Program-made: the position numbers and the translations under genes
The notes under the pieces: generated by a model
Told to the model about the DNA's origin: nothing
The model's input: only the letters and a program-made list of their open reading frames with translations
The model's database searches: none
Assembly (NCBI RefSeq): GCF_900103695.1
Contig: NZ_FNHF01000006.1
Location: 1-64,000 of the forward strand
DNA length: 64,000 nt
Direction of reading: 5' to 3'
Source: Sediminibacillus halophilus
Lineage (GTDB): Bacteria; Bacillota; Bacilli; Bacillales; Amphibacillaceae
Shown here: piece after piece, positions 17,232 to 27,062 of the stretch
How positions within the stretch are numbered: the first letter of the stretch is position 1
Layout: each line of letters opens with the position of its first letter

Positions 17232-18680
17232 CTAGTTGGAATGAAAGGAATACCAGTTCCGAATAGCTTCCGCATCCTTATTCTCCATATCCTTCACAAG
17301 AAAGCTCTTGCCTACACCACTATGAGAGGCAATTGAAAAATATACTGTCTGCAATGATTTTCTCCGCTGAAACCAGTGATCGGATGCTGACAAAGATTGT
17401 ATCCGTTTCCTGTCTACCACAATTGTTTCTCGATTCAACATCCTGGAACGGAACGACAGCTGCTTTTCATTGATGATAAAACCGGCATCCCTGAATCTCA
17501 AGTAGCCTAAAACGGCCGCCGCTGCTATGATTATCAAAGCCATCCAGCTGTAAAACGGGAAAAAGTACAGTATTGGAGCAGCAATCACTACAACCGGGAT
17601 GATACTGCGCAGGATAAACCGGCGGGCTGAACGCGTCGGAAGGTGCCCCCACTTATCCTCAATCTGGAAACCCGGTAAATACTCTTGTACAAATGATTTG
17701 ATCTCTGTTCTTTTTAGCAACGGGAACAGCGCAATCGAAAAATCGTCATTTTTGTCCAGTGCACCTCCAGCAACCTCTGCATAAACCGCTGCATAGCCGA
17801 GCGGCTGCCGGAATATGTTTTCCTGGATTCGAATTCCCTGAATCCGGTTCAGTGGTACGGTCACCTGTTTTTTCTCCAGTAGGCCGCGCGTGATGAACAA
17901 TTCCTCTTTGTACTTGCGGATGGTGAAGAAGCTGTAGCGCAGCAGCGTTCCAGCTATCGCCATCAGCCATACCCCCACACAAACCAGCAAAACAAAAAAG
18001 AGCAGGATCACAATGCTTAAGTGAATAGCCCAGTTATAAACATTCATAAAAAATCCATCAGGGATGATTTGATTGATTTGGGATCCGACTACAGCAAACA
18101 AGGATAAGAAAACACCTATCCCTCCGGATGTCGTGGCCGCAAGCAGCAGACGCTTCAATCCAATTGTCCGTTGTGCAATAGCCTTTGGCTCCTCAATCCC
18201 TGATGATTCCCCGGTTTCATCAGCTACCTCTGCTTTGTCTCTTTTCAAAGCTTCTCTCAGCACTTCCCCTTCTTTCCGGGACACTGCCTTCAAGCCAGCT
18301 TCCGCTGAATTATCACTTCCGGCCGTTTGGACTTCCACTTTTACGAGCCCGAATATCCGGTGGATGACACCGGCGGTAAGATCAATCGATTGAATCCGAT
18401 TTTTGGAGATGTACCGCTTTTTCCGGATAAAAATGCCGGATTCGATCCGCAGTTCTTCTCCTTCGATTCGATACGTGAATCGGTACCAGGATAAGAAACT
18501 CGATCCAATCATCACGAGCAACAGCCCCAGAATAACCAGCACCCACACCCAAGAGGCTGCATCAATATTGCGAATCAGGGCAAATGAACCAATCACGGCC
18601 GGGATAAGGACATCTTTGATCATGGCAATAAAGTTAAATATCGTGGCAGCAGGGTGCATCCGTCTTGCTTCAGACATCAT
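17232..18680 (-). CDS. ydbT: PH-domain membrane protein YdbT
   Basis: A membrane protein of about 482 residues with three bacterial PH-like (bPH2) modules, each after a pair of transmembrane helices. Module cores are near YRIEGEELRIESGIF, FITRGLLEKKQVTVPLNRIQGI and FIINEKQLSFRSRM. In B. subtilis YdbS and YdbT give resistance to antimicrobial amylocyclicin. It overlaps ydbS, so the two form one unit. Starts at 18686 or 18680 are both possible. Confidence 0.88.
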   Translation of the reverse strand: MMSEARRMHPAATIFNFIAMIKDVLIPAVIGSFALIRNIDAASWVWVLVILGLLLVMIGSSFLSWYRFTYRIEGEELRIESGIFIRKKRYISKNRIQSIDLTAGVIHRIFGLVKVEVQTAGSDNSAEAGLKAVSRKEGEVLREALKRDKAEVADETGESSGIEEPKAIAQRTIGLKRLLLAATTSGGIGVFLSLFAVVGSQINQIIPDGFFMNVYNWAIHLSIVILLFFVLLVCVGVWLMAIAGTLLRYSFFTIRKYKEELFITRGLLEKKQVTVPLNRIQGIRIQENIFRQPLGYAAVYAEVAGGALDKNDDFSIALFPLLKRTEIKSFVQEYLPGFQIEDKWGHLPTRSARRFILRSIIPVVVIAAPILYFFPFYSWMALIIIAAAAVLGYLRFRDAGFIINEKQLSFRSRMLNRETIVVDRKRIQSLSASDHWFQRRKSLQTVYFSIASHSGVGKSFLVKDMENKDAEAIRNWYSFHSN

Positions 18681-19152
18681 CTTCATCCACCCTGGCCAAC
18701 TGGGAGATTTTGTCCCTTAAATCAGAGGCTTCTTCTTCGAGCAGCGCGGGTATTTCATGGGTAGTGGCTGCTGTTGATATGGTCACCGTCGCCAATTTGA
18801 ACCGTTTCAGCAGCGGACCCTGCTTGGTATCGACATGTTGTACCCGGATCATCGGAACAAGCGTCCGTTTTATGATAAAGATGCCATGTTGGATATCAAT
18901 TTCCTGCTCAAAAACTTGATACCTCCATCTGCGCCATTTTATGGCAGGAATTAAGAAGCCCGTAACATATGTATCCACAGCCATTACTGCCCAAGCAATC
19001 AGAACAACCCAGACCGGAATAGAAAACTTCCCCGCTAAAAAAGTAAGCACAATTAAAACGATCCATAAAATGACGGTAGGGATAAGTGCCGTGATTCTCC
19101 AAACCTTCACCGCTTCTTTTGCAATAAAATTCTCAGGTGGTTGCCGCACCAT
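18670..19152 (-). CDS. ydbS: PH-domain membrane protein YdbS
   Basis: A 160-residue membrane protein with two N-terminal helices and one bPH2 domain (about residues 75-150, YQVFEQEIDIQHGIFIIKRT). It is the partner of ydbT, with which it overlaps. The ATG at 19152 gives the B. subtilis length. A TTG at 19176 lies upstream in frame. Confidence 0.88.
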   Translation of the reverse strand: MVRQPPENFIAKEAVKVWRITALIPTVILWIVLIVLTFLAGKFSIPVWVVLIAWAVMAVDTYVTGFLIPAIKWRRWRYQVFEQEIDIQHGIFIIKRTLVPMIRVQHVDTKQGPLLKRFKLATVTISTAATTHEIPALLEEEASDLRDKISQLARVDEDDV

Positions 19153-19419
19153 TTTCACCAGCCTTCCCGGCCCCAACTCTCGGGGTGCCGTATTTTCTTC
19201 CTATTAGCATCGTACCATACAATGCCTCCTATTAAATACGGTACAGAAAGCGTTTAAGTTTCATCTTACACTTAATAAAGACTTCCTTGTGGGGTGAAGG
19301 AGATGTTCAACACGCATCGAATTACACGAACCCAATAGAGGTAAGGTACAAAGACATTAGCGGGAACAGTGTGAGCTTGGATGATCCACAAAGCGGTATT
19401 CTTTACCAAGTTAGCTAAA

Positions 19420-19470
19420 TCAGCCCCCGCGGAAACCGAAGTGCCTGGCCGGAGTGGAATATGGCACTAT
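19420..19470. repeat. Possible degenerate dispersed repeat
   Basis: The sequence CCCCCGCGGAAACCGAAG followed by TGCCTGGCCGGAGTGGAA resembles an intergenic repeat I remember from halotolerant Bacillaceae genomes. There is no second copy in this window, so the call rests on memory only. A perfect 9-bp hairpin (AGTTGCGAA/TTCGCAACT, 19495-19522) follows. The rest of 19153-19526 has no gene. Confidence 0.35.
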
Positions 19471-19526
19471 CTTGAAGAGAAGGTTATACCAGTTAGTTGC
19501 GAAGTAAAGTTAATTCGCAACTTACA

Positions 19527-19590
19527 GCCAAAAAGAAAAACCGAACGAGTTCGAATACTTAAGGTTCGAATCGTCGTTCGGTTTTTGCTT
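19527..19590. repeat. Terminator-like hairpin, copy 2 (after cshA)
   Basis: ACCGAACGAGTTCGAAT pairs imperfectly with TTCGAATCGTCGTTCGGT, flanked by AAAAAGAAAAA and TTTTTGCTT. It lies 35 nt downstream of cshA and should terminate it. The similarity to the copy at 56252 continues past the stem (ATGCTTTTGTCC). Confidence 0.8.
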
Positions 19591-19624
19591 TAGTCACTAT
19601 GCTTTTGTCCAAGCCACTTTCAAC

Positions 19625-21103
19625 TTAATTATAGTTTTGACCGCGGTTACTGTTTGAACTACGCTTGTTCTGGAACTTACGGTTTCGAGAAGGCTTGCCG
19701 GATGGTTTGCCTTTACGGGAATAGTTCCGTTTATCGTTACCGCGATATTTTTTCTTGTTTTTATCTTTGTGAGCCTGTTTTACACTGACAGGTGCAATCG
19801 AAGTCAGTTTGACCGGTGCATTGCGTCGTTCCTTCGTCAACAGCTTCAAGGCAGCCGAAACGATTGTTACCGAATCATACTGATTCAACAATTCATTGGC
19901 CGTTTCCCGATAAGACTGCAAATCCTGTTTTTCAATCGTAGACTGCATCTTTTCGACCGTGATTTGCTGCTGGCCGCGTAGTGCTTCGTCCATGGACGGA
20001 GCCTGCAGCCGTTTGATTTTGCCTTTGGTGACTTTTTCGATCAGGTGCAAATGCGGTATTTCTCTCGGTGTGATGAAAGAAACAGCTTCCCCGCCTTTAC
20101 CGGCTCTTCCGGTACGCCCAATGCGGTGCACATAGCTTTCCGGATCCTGTGGTACATCAAAGTTATACACATGGGTAACACCTGATATATCCAATCCTCT
20201 TGCAGCCACATCAGTAGCCACAAGAATCTCGATGCGCCCGTTTTTAAATTTGTTGAGAACGGACATCCGCTTGCCCTGTGTCAGGTCCCCATGAATGCCT
20301 TCCGCACGAAAACCTCGTGCTTGCAGACCTTCCGTTACTTCGTCGACTCGTTTTTTCGTTCTTCCGAAGATGATTGCCAGATCTGGTACATGTACATCCA
20401 ACAAATTGGTCAATGTATCAAACTTCTGTTTTTCATGGACTTCCACGAAAAACTGATCGATATTTTCGACCGTCATCTCTTTGGCTTTCACTCGCACTTC
20501 TTCCGGTTTCTTCATCAAAGTGGTAGCGATATCCCGGATTTCTTTTGGCATCGTGGCCGAGAACAACAATGTTTGACGCTGTTCCGGAATAGCCTTCAGA
20601 ATATCACGAATATCATCAATAAAGCCCATGTTAAGCATTTCGTCTGCTTCATCAAGCACAGCCGTATGGACGTTGGTGATATTGATGGTCTTTCTGCGGA
20701 TATGGTCCAGCAAACGTCCTGGTGTTGCCACTACAATATGCGGACCATCCTTTAATGCTCTGATTTGACGTTCCATATGCTGTCCACCGTAGACAGGCAA
20801 TGTTCTTACTCCTTTGAAACGTCCCAGTCTGTTGATTTCTTCCCCGACTTGGATAGCAAGTTCCCTTGTCGGCGCTACTACTAATCCTTGGATTCGCTTC
20901 ATATCCTGATCGATTTTCTCAATCATCGGAATCCCGAAAGCAGCTGTTTTTCCAGTACCTGTCTGAGCCTGCCCAATAACGTCATTTCCTTGCTTTGCCA
21001 ATGGAATGGTTTCTGCTTGAATCGGTGTTGCCTCTTCAAACCCCATTTTTTCCAAAGCCTTCATAATTGGGTTGGATATGTCTAATGATTTAAAAGTTGT
21101 CAC
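19625..21103 (-). CDS. cshA: DEAD-box ATP-dependent RNA helicase CshA
   Basis: A 492-residue cold-shock and degradosome-associated helicase. The Q motif, AQTGTGKT (motif I), [20 protein letters not shown], and [10 protein letters not shown] are all present, and a basic Arg/Lys-rich tail (about the last 60 residues) follows. The frame is open 204 nt further upstream, but the GTG at 21103 with AAAGGAG 11 nt before it gives the B. subtilis start and length. A long leader precedes it. Confidence 0.95.
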   Translation of the reverse strand: MTTFKSLDISNPIMKALEKMGFEEATPIQAETIPLAKQGNDVIGQAQTGTGKTAAFGIPMIEKIDQDMKRIQGLVVAPTRELAIQVGEEINRLGRFKGVRTLPVYGGQHMERQIRALKDGPHIVVATPGRLLDHIRRKTINITNVHTAVLDEADEMLNMGFIDDIRDILKAIPEQRQTLLFSATMPKEIRDIATTLMKKPEEVRVKAKEMTVENIDQFFVEVHEKQKFDTLTNLLDVHVPDLAIIFGRTKKRVDEVTEGLQARGFRAEGIHGDLTQGKRMSVLNKFKNGRIEILVATDVAARGLDISGVTHVYNFDVPQDPESYVHRIGRTGRAGKGGEAVSFITPREIPHLHLIEKVTKGKIKRLQAPSMDEALRGQQQITVEKMQSTIEKQDLQSYRETANELLNQYDSVTIVSAALKLLTKERRNAPVKLTSIAPVSVKQAHKDKNKKKYRGNDKRNYSRKGKPSGKPSRNRKFQNKRSSNSNRGQNYN

Positions 21104-21352
21104 TATTTTTTCTACTCCTTTTAACAAAATTCTCATATGCACGTATTCAGCATGATTTGAGAACTTGTCCTTCAAGCCGATCCTCTTGGCTTCTAAACCG
21201 CTCTTAGAAACAAAAATACATCTATTTAAACAATTCGTTTGTGTCGAATCGACTTCTGTCTTCAAGTTCCACATTCCTGCCGTGTGATGAAAAACCGGGC
21301 GATACAATCCCTGTTTTCGTTCTTTCTTGAAAATACGCTCTGCTGCAAATGA

Positions 21353-21388
21353 AAAAGCCTTCCTTCACCTTCTCGAAAGAGGCTTTTA
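21353..21388 (-). terminator. Terminator-like hairpin in the cshA leader (candidate attenuator)
   Basis: AAAAGCCT and AGGCTTTT form a stem followed by TTTT on the minus strand. It lies between the predicted cshA promoter and its start codon, so it could act as an attenuator. Confidence 0.5.
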
Positions 21389-21436
21389 TGGCAAGCATTC
21401 AATGGATTAATAAATCTTATCACACTCTATGTCTTA

Positions 21437-21465
21437 ATTCTACCTGTATTAAAAATGATTTTCAA
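21437..21465 (-). promoter_or_regulatory. cshA: Predicted sigma-A promoter of cshA
   Basis: On the minus strand TTGAAA (21465-21460) and TAGAAT (21442-21437) are 17 bp apart. It predicts a leader of about 325 nt before the GTG start at 21103. Confidence 0.6.
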
Positions 21466-21515
21466 ATAAATGAGTGTTAGAATGTTAAAAAACATTGAGG
21501 ATAAGGAGAAACGCC

Positions 21516-22433
21516 ATGACCAAACCATCGGTACATCCATCGATCGCCATCAGTATTGGAGTGATTGCTGTTTCGACTGCAGCCGTGCTTGTTAAGCTGG
21601 CCGAAACCGCCCCCGCCTCCATCATTGCAAACTATCGGCTGTTGCTGGCTGTCTTCATCATGTCTCCTTATGTACTTCTCAGGCATCGCAGGGACTTGGC
21701 GACTATTTCCAGAAAAGATTGGCTGCTGGCAGCACTTGCAGGGATATTTCTCGCCTTTCATTTTATTTTTTGGTTTGAGTCGTTAAATTATACATCGGTC
21801 GCCAGCTCGGTCGTTTTGGTCACGTTACAGCCCATTTTTGCATTTCTCGGTACTTTCCTGTTTTTTCAGGAAAGGTTTTCGCCGGGAGCGCTGATAAGTA
21901 TGGCTATTGCTGTGACAGGAAGCGTCATCATCAGTTGGGGTGACTTTCAAGTAAGCGGGATGGCTTTGTTCGGTGACTTTCTCGCTCTGGTTGGCGCTGT
22001 CATGGTGACTGGGTACTTACTGTTGGGACAGAATACCCGCAAAAGGATTGCCTTGATGCCTTACACCTTTGTCGTGTACGGAATAAGCGCCATCACCTTG
22101 ATCATCTATAATTTGATTTTACAACACCCATTTACCGGATACCCCGCCAACGATTGGCTTGTCTTTATAGCCTTGGCCATCATCCCGACTTTTTTTGGCC
22201 ATACCCTGTTTAATTGGGCTATCAAATGGGTAAGTACAGCAGTAATTTCGATGAGCATTATTTTCGAACCCGTCGGTGCTTCGGTGTTAGCCTACCTCAT
22301 CCTGGACGAGCAAATTACCTGGTCGCAGTGGCTCGGAGGAACGATTATCCTCTTCGGTTTGTTTCTGTTTATCGTCAGTACCTCTGGCAGGAAATCCAGA
22401 CTTACATTGTCCCGCACAAGCAAACGGGGATAA
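21516..22433 (+). CDS. EamA/DMT-family transporter
   Basis: A 305-residue membrane protein with ten predicted transmembrane helices arranged as two EamA repeats, typical of drug/metabolite exporters. The second repeat ends near FEPVGASVLAYLILDEQITW, a signature of the family. The substrate cannot be told. AAGGAG lies 7 nt before the ATG at 21516, which is preferred over 21495. It is divergent from cshA. Confidence 0.88.
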   Translation: MTKPSVHPSIAISIGVIAVSTAAVLVKLAETAPASIIANYRLLLAVFIMSPYVLLRHRRDLATISRKDWLLAALAGIFLAFHFIFWFESLNYTSVASSVVLVTLQPIFAFLGTFLFFQERFSPGALISMAIAVTGSVIISWGDFQVSGMALFGDFLALVGAVMVTGYLLLGQNTRKRIALMPYTFVVYGISAITLIIYNLILQHPFTGYPANDWLVFIALAIIPTFFGHTLFNWAIKWVSTAVISMSIIFEPVGASVLAYLILDEQITWSQWLGGTIILFGLFLFIVSTSGRKSRLTLSRTSKRG

Positions 22434-22841
22434 ACATCGTCCTTATGGCTCGAGCCGAATGAACATAGGTATATCTATACAGAATGCACACATTCAGCGT
22501 GAGAAATACACGGAGACACTTTGAAAAAACAGTCGATACCCTTATAGGACGGGATGCTGCCGAAAACATTCCTTGGGACTGCAGTCGTCCAACCGAAAAC
22601 ATCTGTGCAGCGGGAGTGATGGCCGCGGCAATAAACCTCCAATTGATTTACTCATACGGCTTAATAAGCCATCCGTGAAAAGCACATTGTATTCCCACAA
22701 TGGAGATATAGCACTGATTCGATAGGAATAATACCAATCACCCGATATGGAAATGTGGCTATCGTAATAGGTATTATACACCTATATTGCATGCTATAAT
22801 AAAAACAACTAATTCTGACTAATGTATTTAAAGGAGATGCC
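22434..22841. other. Intergenic region before degV
   Basis: This 408-bp gap has no supported gene. Near its end a TATAAT at 22795-22800 probably belongs to the degV promoter. Just upstream ATAGGT and ACCTAT (22771-22789) form a short inverted repeat that might be an operator. Confidence 0.4.
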
Positions 22842-23699
22842 ATGAGAATTCAATTAATGACAGACGGAAGTGCAGACCTATCTAAGCAAATGGAAGAGGA
22901 ATTGCAAGTGAAGGTGGTTCCGCTTTACCTGAATTTTGGAGAAAAGCAATATCGGACCGGGATAGACCTCGACATACCTGCCTTCAATGAAATGATGAGG
23001 ACAGCAGAGGAGCTTCCGCGTTCTGCTGCACCGAATCCAAATGATTTTTACAATGCTTACAAAGAAGTCGATCCGGATACACCGATTATTATGCTTTCCC
23101 TGACGAAAGGCGTAAGTAGCACGTACGAGAATGCCGAAGTGGGGAAGGAAATGCTTCTCCAGGAAGAGCCTGAGCGAAAAATTGAAGTAATCAATACAAA
23201 AACTGCATCGTCCGGCCTTATTTTGTTGCTGCATGAAGCAGCCAAGAAGATGGATGAAGGTTATTCCTACGAACAGCTCGTGCAACACTTGCATATCAAA
23301 GTGGAGCAGACTACTACCCTTTTCGTTCTGAAAACAATCGATAACCTCATAAAGGGCGGAAGATTGGACCGTGTGAAAGGAACGATTGCCAAAACACTGA
23401 ACATTAAATTGCTGATGAAAGCAAGCGAGGAAGAAGGAATCATCGAAGTCAGTGAAAAAGTGCGCGGTGATAAAAAATCGGTCCGCCGGTTTATCGAACA
23501 AATCGGGGAGTACACCCGAAACTTCGAAGACAAGCTTATAGCCATGACCCATTGCAATGCGGAAGAGCGAGCCAAGAAAGTATTGGAGGATGTGAAGAAA
23601 AAGTATCCATTCAAAGATACCATTCTAACGGAAATGGGACCGCTCATCTCGACTTATGCCGGAGAAGGCGGGCTGGTCATTGCCTTTTTCAAAGATTGA
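22842..23699 (+). CDS. DegV-family fatty-acid-binding protein
   Basis: A 285-residue EDD-fold protein. It begins with the family signature MTDGSADLS, followed by ARL-type motifs: SLTKGVSSTYENA, and the conserved DNLIKGGRLDRVKG near residue 165. Homologues bind a fatty acid; FakB paralogues deliver it to the kinase FakA. No fakA is nearby, so its exact role is open. AAAGGAG precedes the ATG. Confidence 0.9.
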   Translation: MRIQLMTDGSADLSKQMEEELQVKVVPLYLNFGEKQYRTGIDLDIPAFNEMMRTAEELPRSAAPNPNDFYNAYKEVDPDTPIIMLSLTKGVSSTYENAEVGKEMLLQEEPERKIEVINTKTASSGLILLLHEAAKKMDEGYSYEQLVQHLHIKVEQTTTLFVLKTIDNLIKGGRLDRVKGTIAKTLNIKLLMKASEEEGIIEVSEKVRGDKKSVRRFIEQIGEYTRNFEDKLIAMTHCNAEERAKKVLEDVKKKYPFKDTILTEMGPLISTYAGEGGLVIAFFKD

Positions 23700-23760
23700 A
23701 GTTTTAAATAAACGTTTGATCAACCAATTGTCCTCTCCCATGACATCGCACATAATAAGA

Positions 23761-23800
23761 AAAATGCCTGGAACACAATCTCTGTTCCAGGCATTTTTTA
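23761..23800. terminator. Bidirectional terminator between degV and the MFS gene
   Basis: A 12-bp AAATGCCTGGAAC/GTTCCAGGCATTT stem has A and T tracts on both sides and separates convergent genes. Confidence 0.85.
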
Positions 23801-23838
23801 CAGTTTGCAATAGAAACATATAAGATCCTAACCGTTTG

Positions 23839-25317
23839 TCAATTTTTTTGATAAACCGGCTGAGGAGCAAACAGACTCAATGTTCCTGCAGTAATTGGAA
23901 GCAGCAGCATGACCAGCAAAATTTCCTGATAGCCGCCAAACAAGTCATAAAACAAGCCAAACGGCAGTGGACCGAAGGCAGATGAAATAACCATACATGT
24001 TTGGGCCAGTCCTTTTATGCTGCCAAGATGTTCTCGGCCGAAGTAATTTGGCCAGACAATGTTGAGGGTGATTCGTTCAAACCCATTGACTACTCCCCAC
24101 ACCACTCCAAAAGCTATCGCCATGGCGGCAGATTCAGTAAACAACAATACAATCAGCGATATAATATGGCCGAGAAACGTGACTGCCAAGATATAGTGGA
24201 CGGAAATCCGGTCAACCAGGTATCCGACGATAAAGCTGACCGGGAAACCGAATATCGCCATTAACGATAACACTAGCGCGGCTGTTTCCGCGGACAACCC
24301 TTTGCCGTCCGCAATGGAAACAATATGAAAAGTTATACCGGTATTTACCAACGCTGGCACACTGACAGCAAACAGGATAAACCAGAAAGCCCGGGTCCTC
24401 ATCGCTTCTTTCAGCGTCCAGCTGACCTCATTTTCATCGACATTCGGATTGATCGGTTGTTTTCCATTAAATCCTTGTTTGGCTCGAAATCGTTTAAATA
24501 AATAGGCAGACGGACCGGCAACAATTAGGAGTACACCCAAAAAAATCACCGCGATCTGCCAGCTATAGCTGACACCTATCCAGATGCTGACAATCAGAGA
24601 AAGGGCTGCGAGGATAACCCAGAACAACTTCGTCCTCGCAGCATCTTTCAAGCTCCATCTGTTTTGCCCATTTCCCTGCTTCACCTGTCCATCTGGTTGT
24701 TCACCAATGTCCTTTGGCTGATTTCGCACGAAAAGGATCGCTAATGGAACAAAAACAATAAGCAGCATGATACCCCAAAACGTCCATGTCCACCTCCAGC
24801 CAATCTCGTCGACCAACCAGGTGTTGATTGGGGGAAACAAAGCAGGACCTGCGAAACCGCCGATGGTCATCAGGCTCAGCGCCCTTCCCCTTTTTGCCCG
24901 GAACCACTGCGGAACAAGAGTGTTAGGGAGAAGAGTCATCGAACCTTGTCCGAATAAACGGAGCATGAAAATACCGAGAAACATCATAACCGCCCCAGTC
25001 AGAAGAGCATTCCAAAAGCAGGCAATGGCCAGCATGCTCGCCACCACAGCCATAATCACCCGTTGCCCGAAACGGTCGACCAGCCTCCCGACCAAGAACA
25101 GTGAAAACCCGGCAGCCAACGTGGCCGTTGAATAAATTCCTGATACAAAAGAACGTGAATAATCGAAATCTGCAATATAGTAATCAATGAAAATAGAAAT
25201 AGAATACGTTTGGCCAGGCCCGGAAAAAAACACACTTAACCCGGCGATAAACACAATGATCCACCCATAAAAGAAGGGTGGATGAACCAACACGTGATTA
25301 TTGGATAATGACTTCAC
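23839..25317 (-). CDS. Major facilitator superfamily transporter
   Basis: A 492-residue, twelve-helix MFS permease with the A-type loop motif GRLVDRFGQR near residue 76 and a second GYLVDRIS motif around residue 360. The general pattern is like monocarboxylate or oxalate/formate antiporter members, but the substrate is unknown. The central loop is long and charged (about residues 200-225). The start overlaps the end of the esterase gene by 20 nt, so the two are probably cotranscribed. The GTG start is not well supported by a ribosome site. Confidence 0.85.
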   Translation of the reverse strand: MKSLSNNHVLVHPPFFYGWIIVFIAGLSVFFSGPGQTYSISIFIDYYIADFDYSRSFVSGIYSTATLAAGFSLFLVGRLVDRFGQRVIMAVVASMLAIACFWNALLTGAVMMFLGIFMLRLFGQGSMTLLPNTLVPQWFRAKRGRALSLMTIGGFAGPALFPPINTWLVDEIGWRWTWTFWGIMLLIVFVPLAILFVRNQPKDIGEQPDGQVKQGNGQNRWSLKDAARTKLFWVILAALSLIVSIWIGVSYSWQIAVIFLGVLLIVAGPSAYLFKRFRAKQGFNGKQPINPNVDENEVSWTLKEAMRTRAFWFILFAVSVPALVNTGITFHIVSIADGKGLSAETAALVLSLMAIFGFPVSFIVGYLVDRISVHYILAVTFLGHIISLIVLLFTESAAMAIAFGVVWGVVNGFERITLNIVWPNYFGREHLGSIKGLAQTCMVISSAFGPLPFGLFYDLFGGYQEILLVMLLLPITAGTLSLFAPQPVYQKN

Positions 25318-26020
25318 CTTTATCTAAAACCCCTTTTTTGCTAGTTAAAAATGAATACACATTCCGGATCAATTCTTCTTTTTCTTCCCCCAGGCATATA
25401 TGATGTTTCGATTGATCATACAAGATGAGTTCTGTTTCCGCTGCTATCTCTTTGTCCAAATAATGTAAGGTCTTATATGGAACCATGCTATCCTGACGTC
25501 CTTGGGCAATCAGCACCGGGCATTCGATCCTCCGGAGATACGGACGGGTGAACCGGACGCATTTTTGAAATTCCCGCATGGAAGTGAAGGGTACGGACCC
25601 AAATTTCTCTTTATAGTTGCTGTAAAGTGGATCTTGTTTAAGCTGGCCCTTGACCCCTTTTAACATAAAGCGTACCATTTCAATGCCCATTTGTTTAAAA
25701 TTTAAGTATTTTCCTGCGGGTGACAGCAATGCCAGTTTGGTCGCCTGGTATTTGGCTGCCAGATAACTTGCAATCATCCCGCCCATTGAAAAGCCAATGA
25801 CATAGACACTGTCACATTTATTAACTAACTCTTCCATTTCTTCCTCTGCAGCCGATACCCATTGCTCGAAAGGAACGCCTTTCAATGCCAGCGTATTTCC
25901 ATGGCCGGGGAGACAGGGCACTACCACCTGCCAGTCGGTATTTTCCTTTAGACGCTCTGCCAATGGTTCTACTTCATAAGGACCGCCCGTATATCCGTGA
26001 ATACATAAACAGCCGATCAT
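25298..26020 (-). CDS. Alpha/beta hydrolase, carboxylesterase-like
   Basis: A 240-residue alpha/beta hydrolase resembling the Est30/YvaK monoacylglycerol-lipase group. The HGYTGGP oxyanion loop is at the N-terminus, the nucleophile serine in GFSMGG (about residue 98), the acid in GRQDSMV and the histidine in SKHHICL. It is cytoplasmic with no signal peptide. AAAGGAG lies 7 nt before the ATG. It leads a two-gene unit with the MFS transporter. Confidence 0.9.
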   Translation of the reverse strand: MIGCLCIHGYTGGPYEVEPLAERLKENTDWQVVVPCLPGHGNTLALKGVPFEQWVSAAEEEMEELVNKCDSVYVIGFSMGGMIASYLAAKYQATKLALLSPAGKYLNFKQMGIEMVRFMLKGVKGQLKQDPLYSNYKEKFGSVPFTSMREFQKCVRFTRPYLRRIECPVLIAQGRQDSMVPYKTLHYLDKEIAAETELILYDQSKHHICLGEEKEELIRNVYSFLTSKKGVLDKGEVIIQ

Positions 26021-26214
26021 GTTGCATCTCCTTTGCTATATCAATTTTATGCGAACTGCCCCCTATAAATCAAAACATTGCACCAGGGACTACTTATTTA
26101 TACCCCTCTTCCTGCCTGCTAATCCAAAAAGGAAATCCGATGAGGCGAAAAGCGAGCTGCTGTACTCATCTTTTATTGCTGAAAAACCTTTCCCCCTCCG
26201 AATCTGTCTTCAGG

Positions 26215-26248
26215 ATAAAAAACCCCTTGCCGGAACAATGGCAAAGGG
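26215..26248 (-). terminator. Terminator after the yppG-like gene
   Basis: CCCTTTGCC and GGCAAGGGG pair, followed by six T on the minus strand, immediately after the stop codon. Confidence 0.75.
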
Positions 26249-26251
26249 ACT

Positions 26252-26626
26252 TCACTTTATTCCTTTTATAAAAGAACCGAAACCTTTAAACAACGGTGCA
26301 ACCTGCTGGAATGTAGTTGCCATCTGCCCAACCGTATTCAGCATTTTGTCGATGTCCATCTGACCATTTTTGTCTTGGAAATAGTGGATGAACCCGCCTC
26401 CAGGCGCTTGGCCGAACGGTCCTCCGGGTGAAGAAGGATTTTGCTGAGGCCATGGAGAAGGGTGCGGTGGTTTCATAAATTGATTGTAAGGCGGACCGGC
26501 TGGAGGAATCCCGGCATTTTGGGTTGGCTTCATAAACGGATGCAGCTGGCTTGGTTGACCAGGCTGCTGATAGGCTCCGTATGGCTGGTAACCATAGTCT
26601 GGATATGGCGCTCTCCACTGATTCAT
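26252..26626 (-). CDS. YppG-like proline/glutamine-rich protein
   Basis: A 124-residue protein. The first 75 residues are rich in Pro, Gln, Tyr and Gly, and the C-terminal 45 (FQDKNGQMDIDKMLNTVGQM) form a conserved helical segment like that of B. subtilis YppG. Such proteins are often linked to spore coats, but no function is proved. It stands alone with its own terminator. Confidence 0.75.
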   Translation of the reverse strand: MNQWRAPYPDYGYQPYGAYQQPGQPSQLHPFMKPTQNAGIPPAGPPYNQFMKPPHPSPWPQQNPSSPGGPFGQAPGGGFIHYFQDKNGQMDIDKMLNTVGQMATTFQQVAPLFKGFGSFIKGIK

Positions 26627-26753
26627 ATGAACACCCCTTCTTGCCTTTTACAATACCCTATGCTTCTATCATGAAAAAGGTTAAGCAAAAGAGCGAACCC
26701 TCCGTTAAAATCGGGTTACCCCCTGTCCACTTTAAAGGGTTAAGCCGCACAAA

Positions 26754-26785
26754 AACAGCAGGAACATCACGTTCCTACTGTTTTT
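26754..26785 (-). terminator. Terminator overlapping the end of the glutaredoxin-like gene
   Basis: AACAGCAGGAAC pairs with GTTCCTACTGTT and T runs follow on the minus strand. The stem includes the stop codon at 26775-26777. Confidence 0.75.
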
Positions 26786-27062
26786 TAAAAAAGGGCTGTT
26801 TTTCTTGGAATACACTTCGGCCACCTTTCACCATCAAAGCATCCCGCAGTCTCTGCTTCTGAAACCCTAAAATCTTATAGTCATTTATAAATACGGCTGG
26901 TGTTCCGTAAATGTCATGACTCTGCATCTCCTGAGTATAAGCTTTGTGCCTGGAAATATTTTTCTCTGTATATTCGATTCCCCAGCGGTCAAGCTGTGCT
27001 GTCAGTTCGTGGCATTGTGAACAATTGTCACTGACATAAACGACGACATTCTGCTCTGTCAT
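26775..27062 (-). CDS. Glutaredoxin-family protein
   Basis: A 95-residue thioredoxin-fold protein with an N-terminal CxxC (CSQC, Cys 14 and 17) and the cis-proline loop GTPAVF. It is likely a thiol-disulfide or bacillithiol-linked redox protein. AGGAGG lies 7 nt before the ATG at 27062. The region 27063-27390 upstream has no gene that I can see. Confidence 0.85.
   Translation of the reverse strand: MTEQNVVVYVSDNCSQCHELTAQLDRWGIEYTEKNISRHKAYTQEMQSHDIYGTPAVFINDYKILGFQKQRLRDALMVKGGRSVFQEKQPFFKKQ

Noticed and set aside
19541-19556. GAACGAGTTC in the hairpin repeats as a LexA box
   Set aside because: The half-sites are 2 bp apart, not 4, and the sequence is explained by the hairpin arm.
19625-21307. 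cshA starting at the upstream ATG, 68 residues longer
   Set aside because: The extension has no helicase similarity and lacks a ribosome site, while the GTG at 21103 has one.
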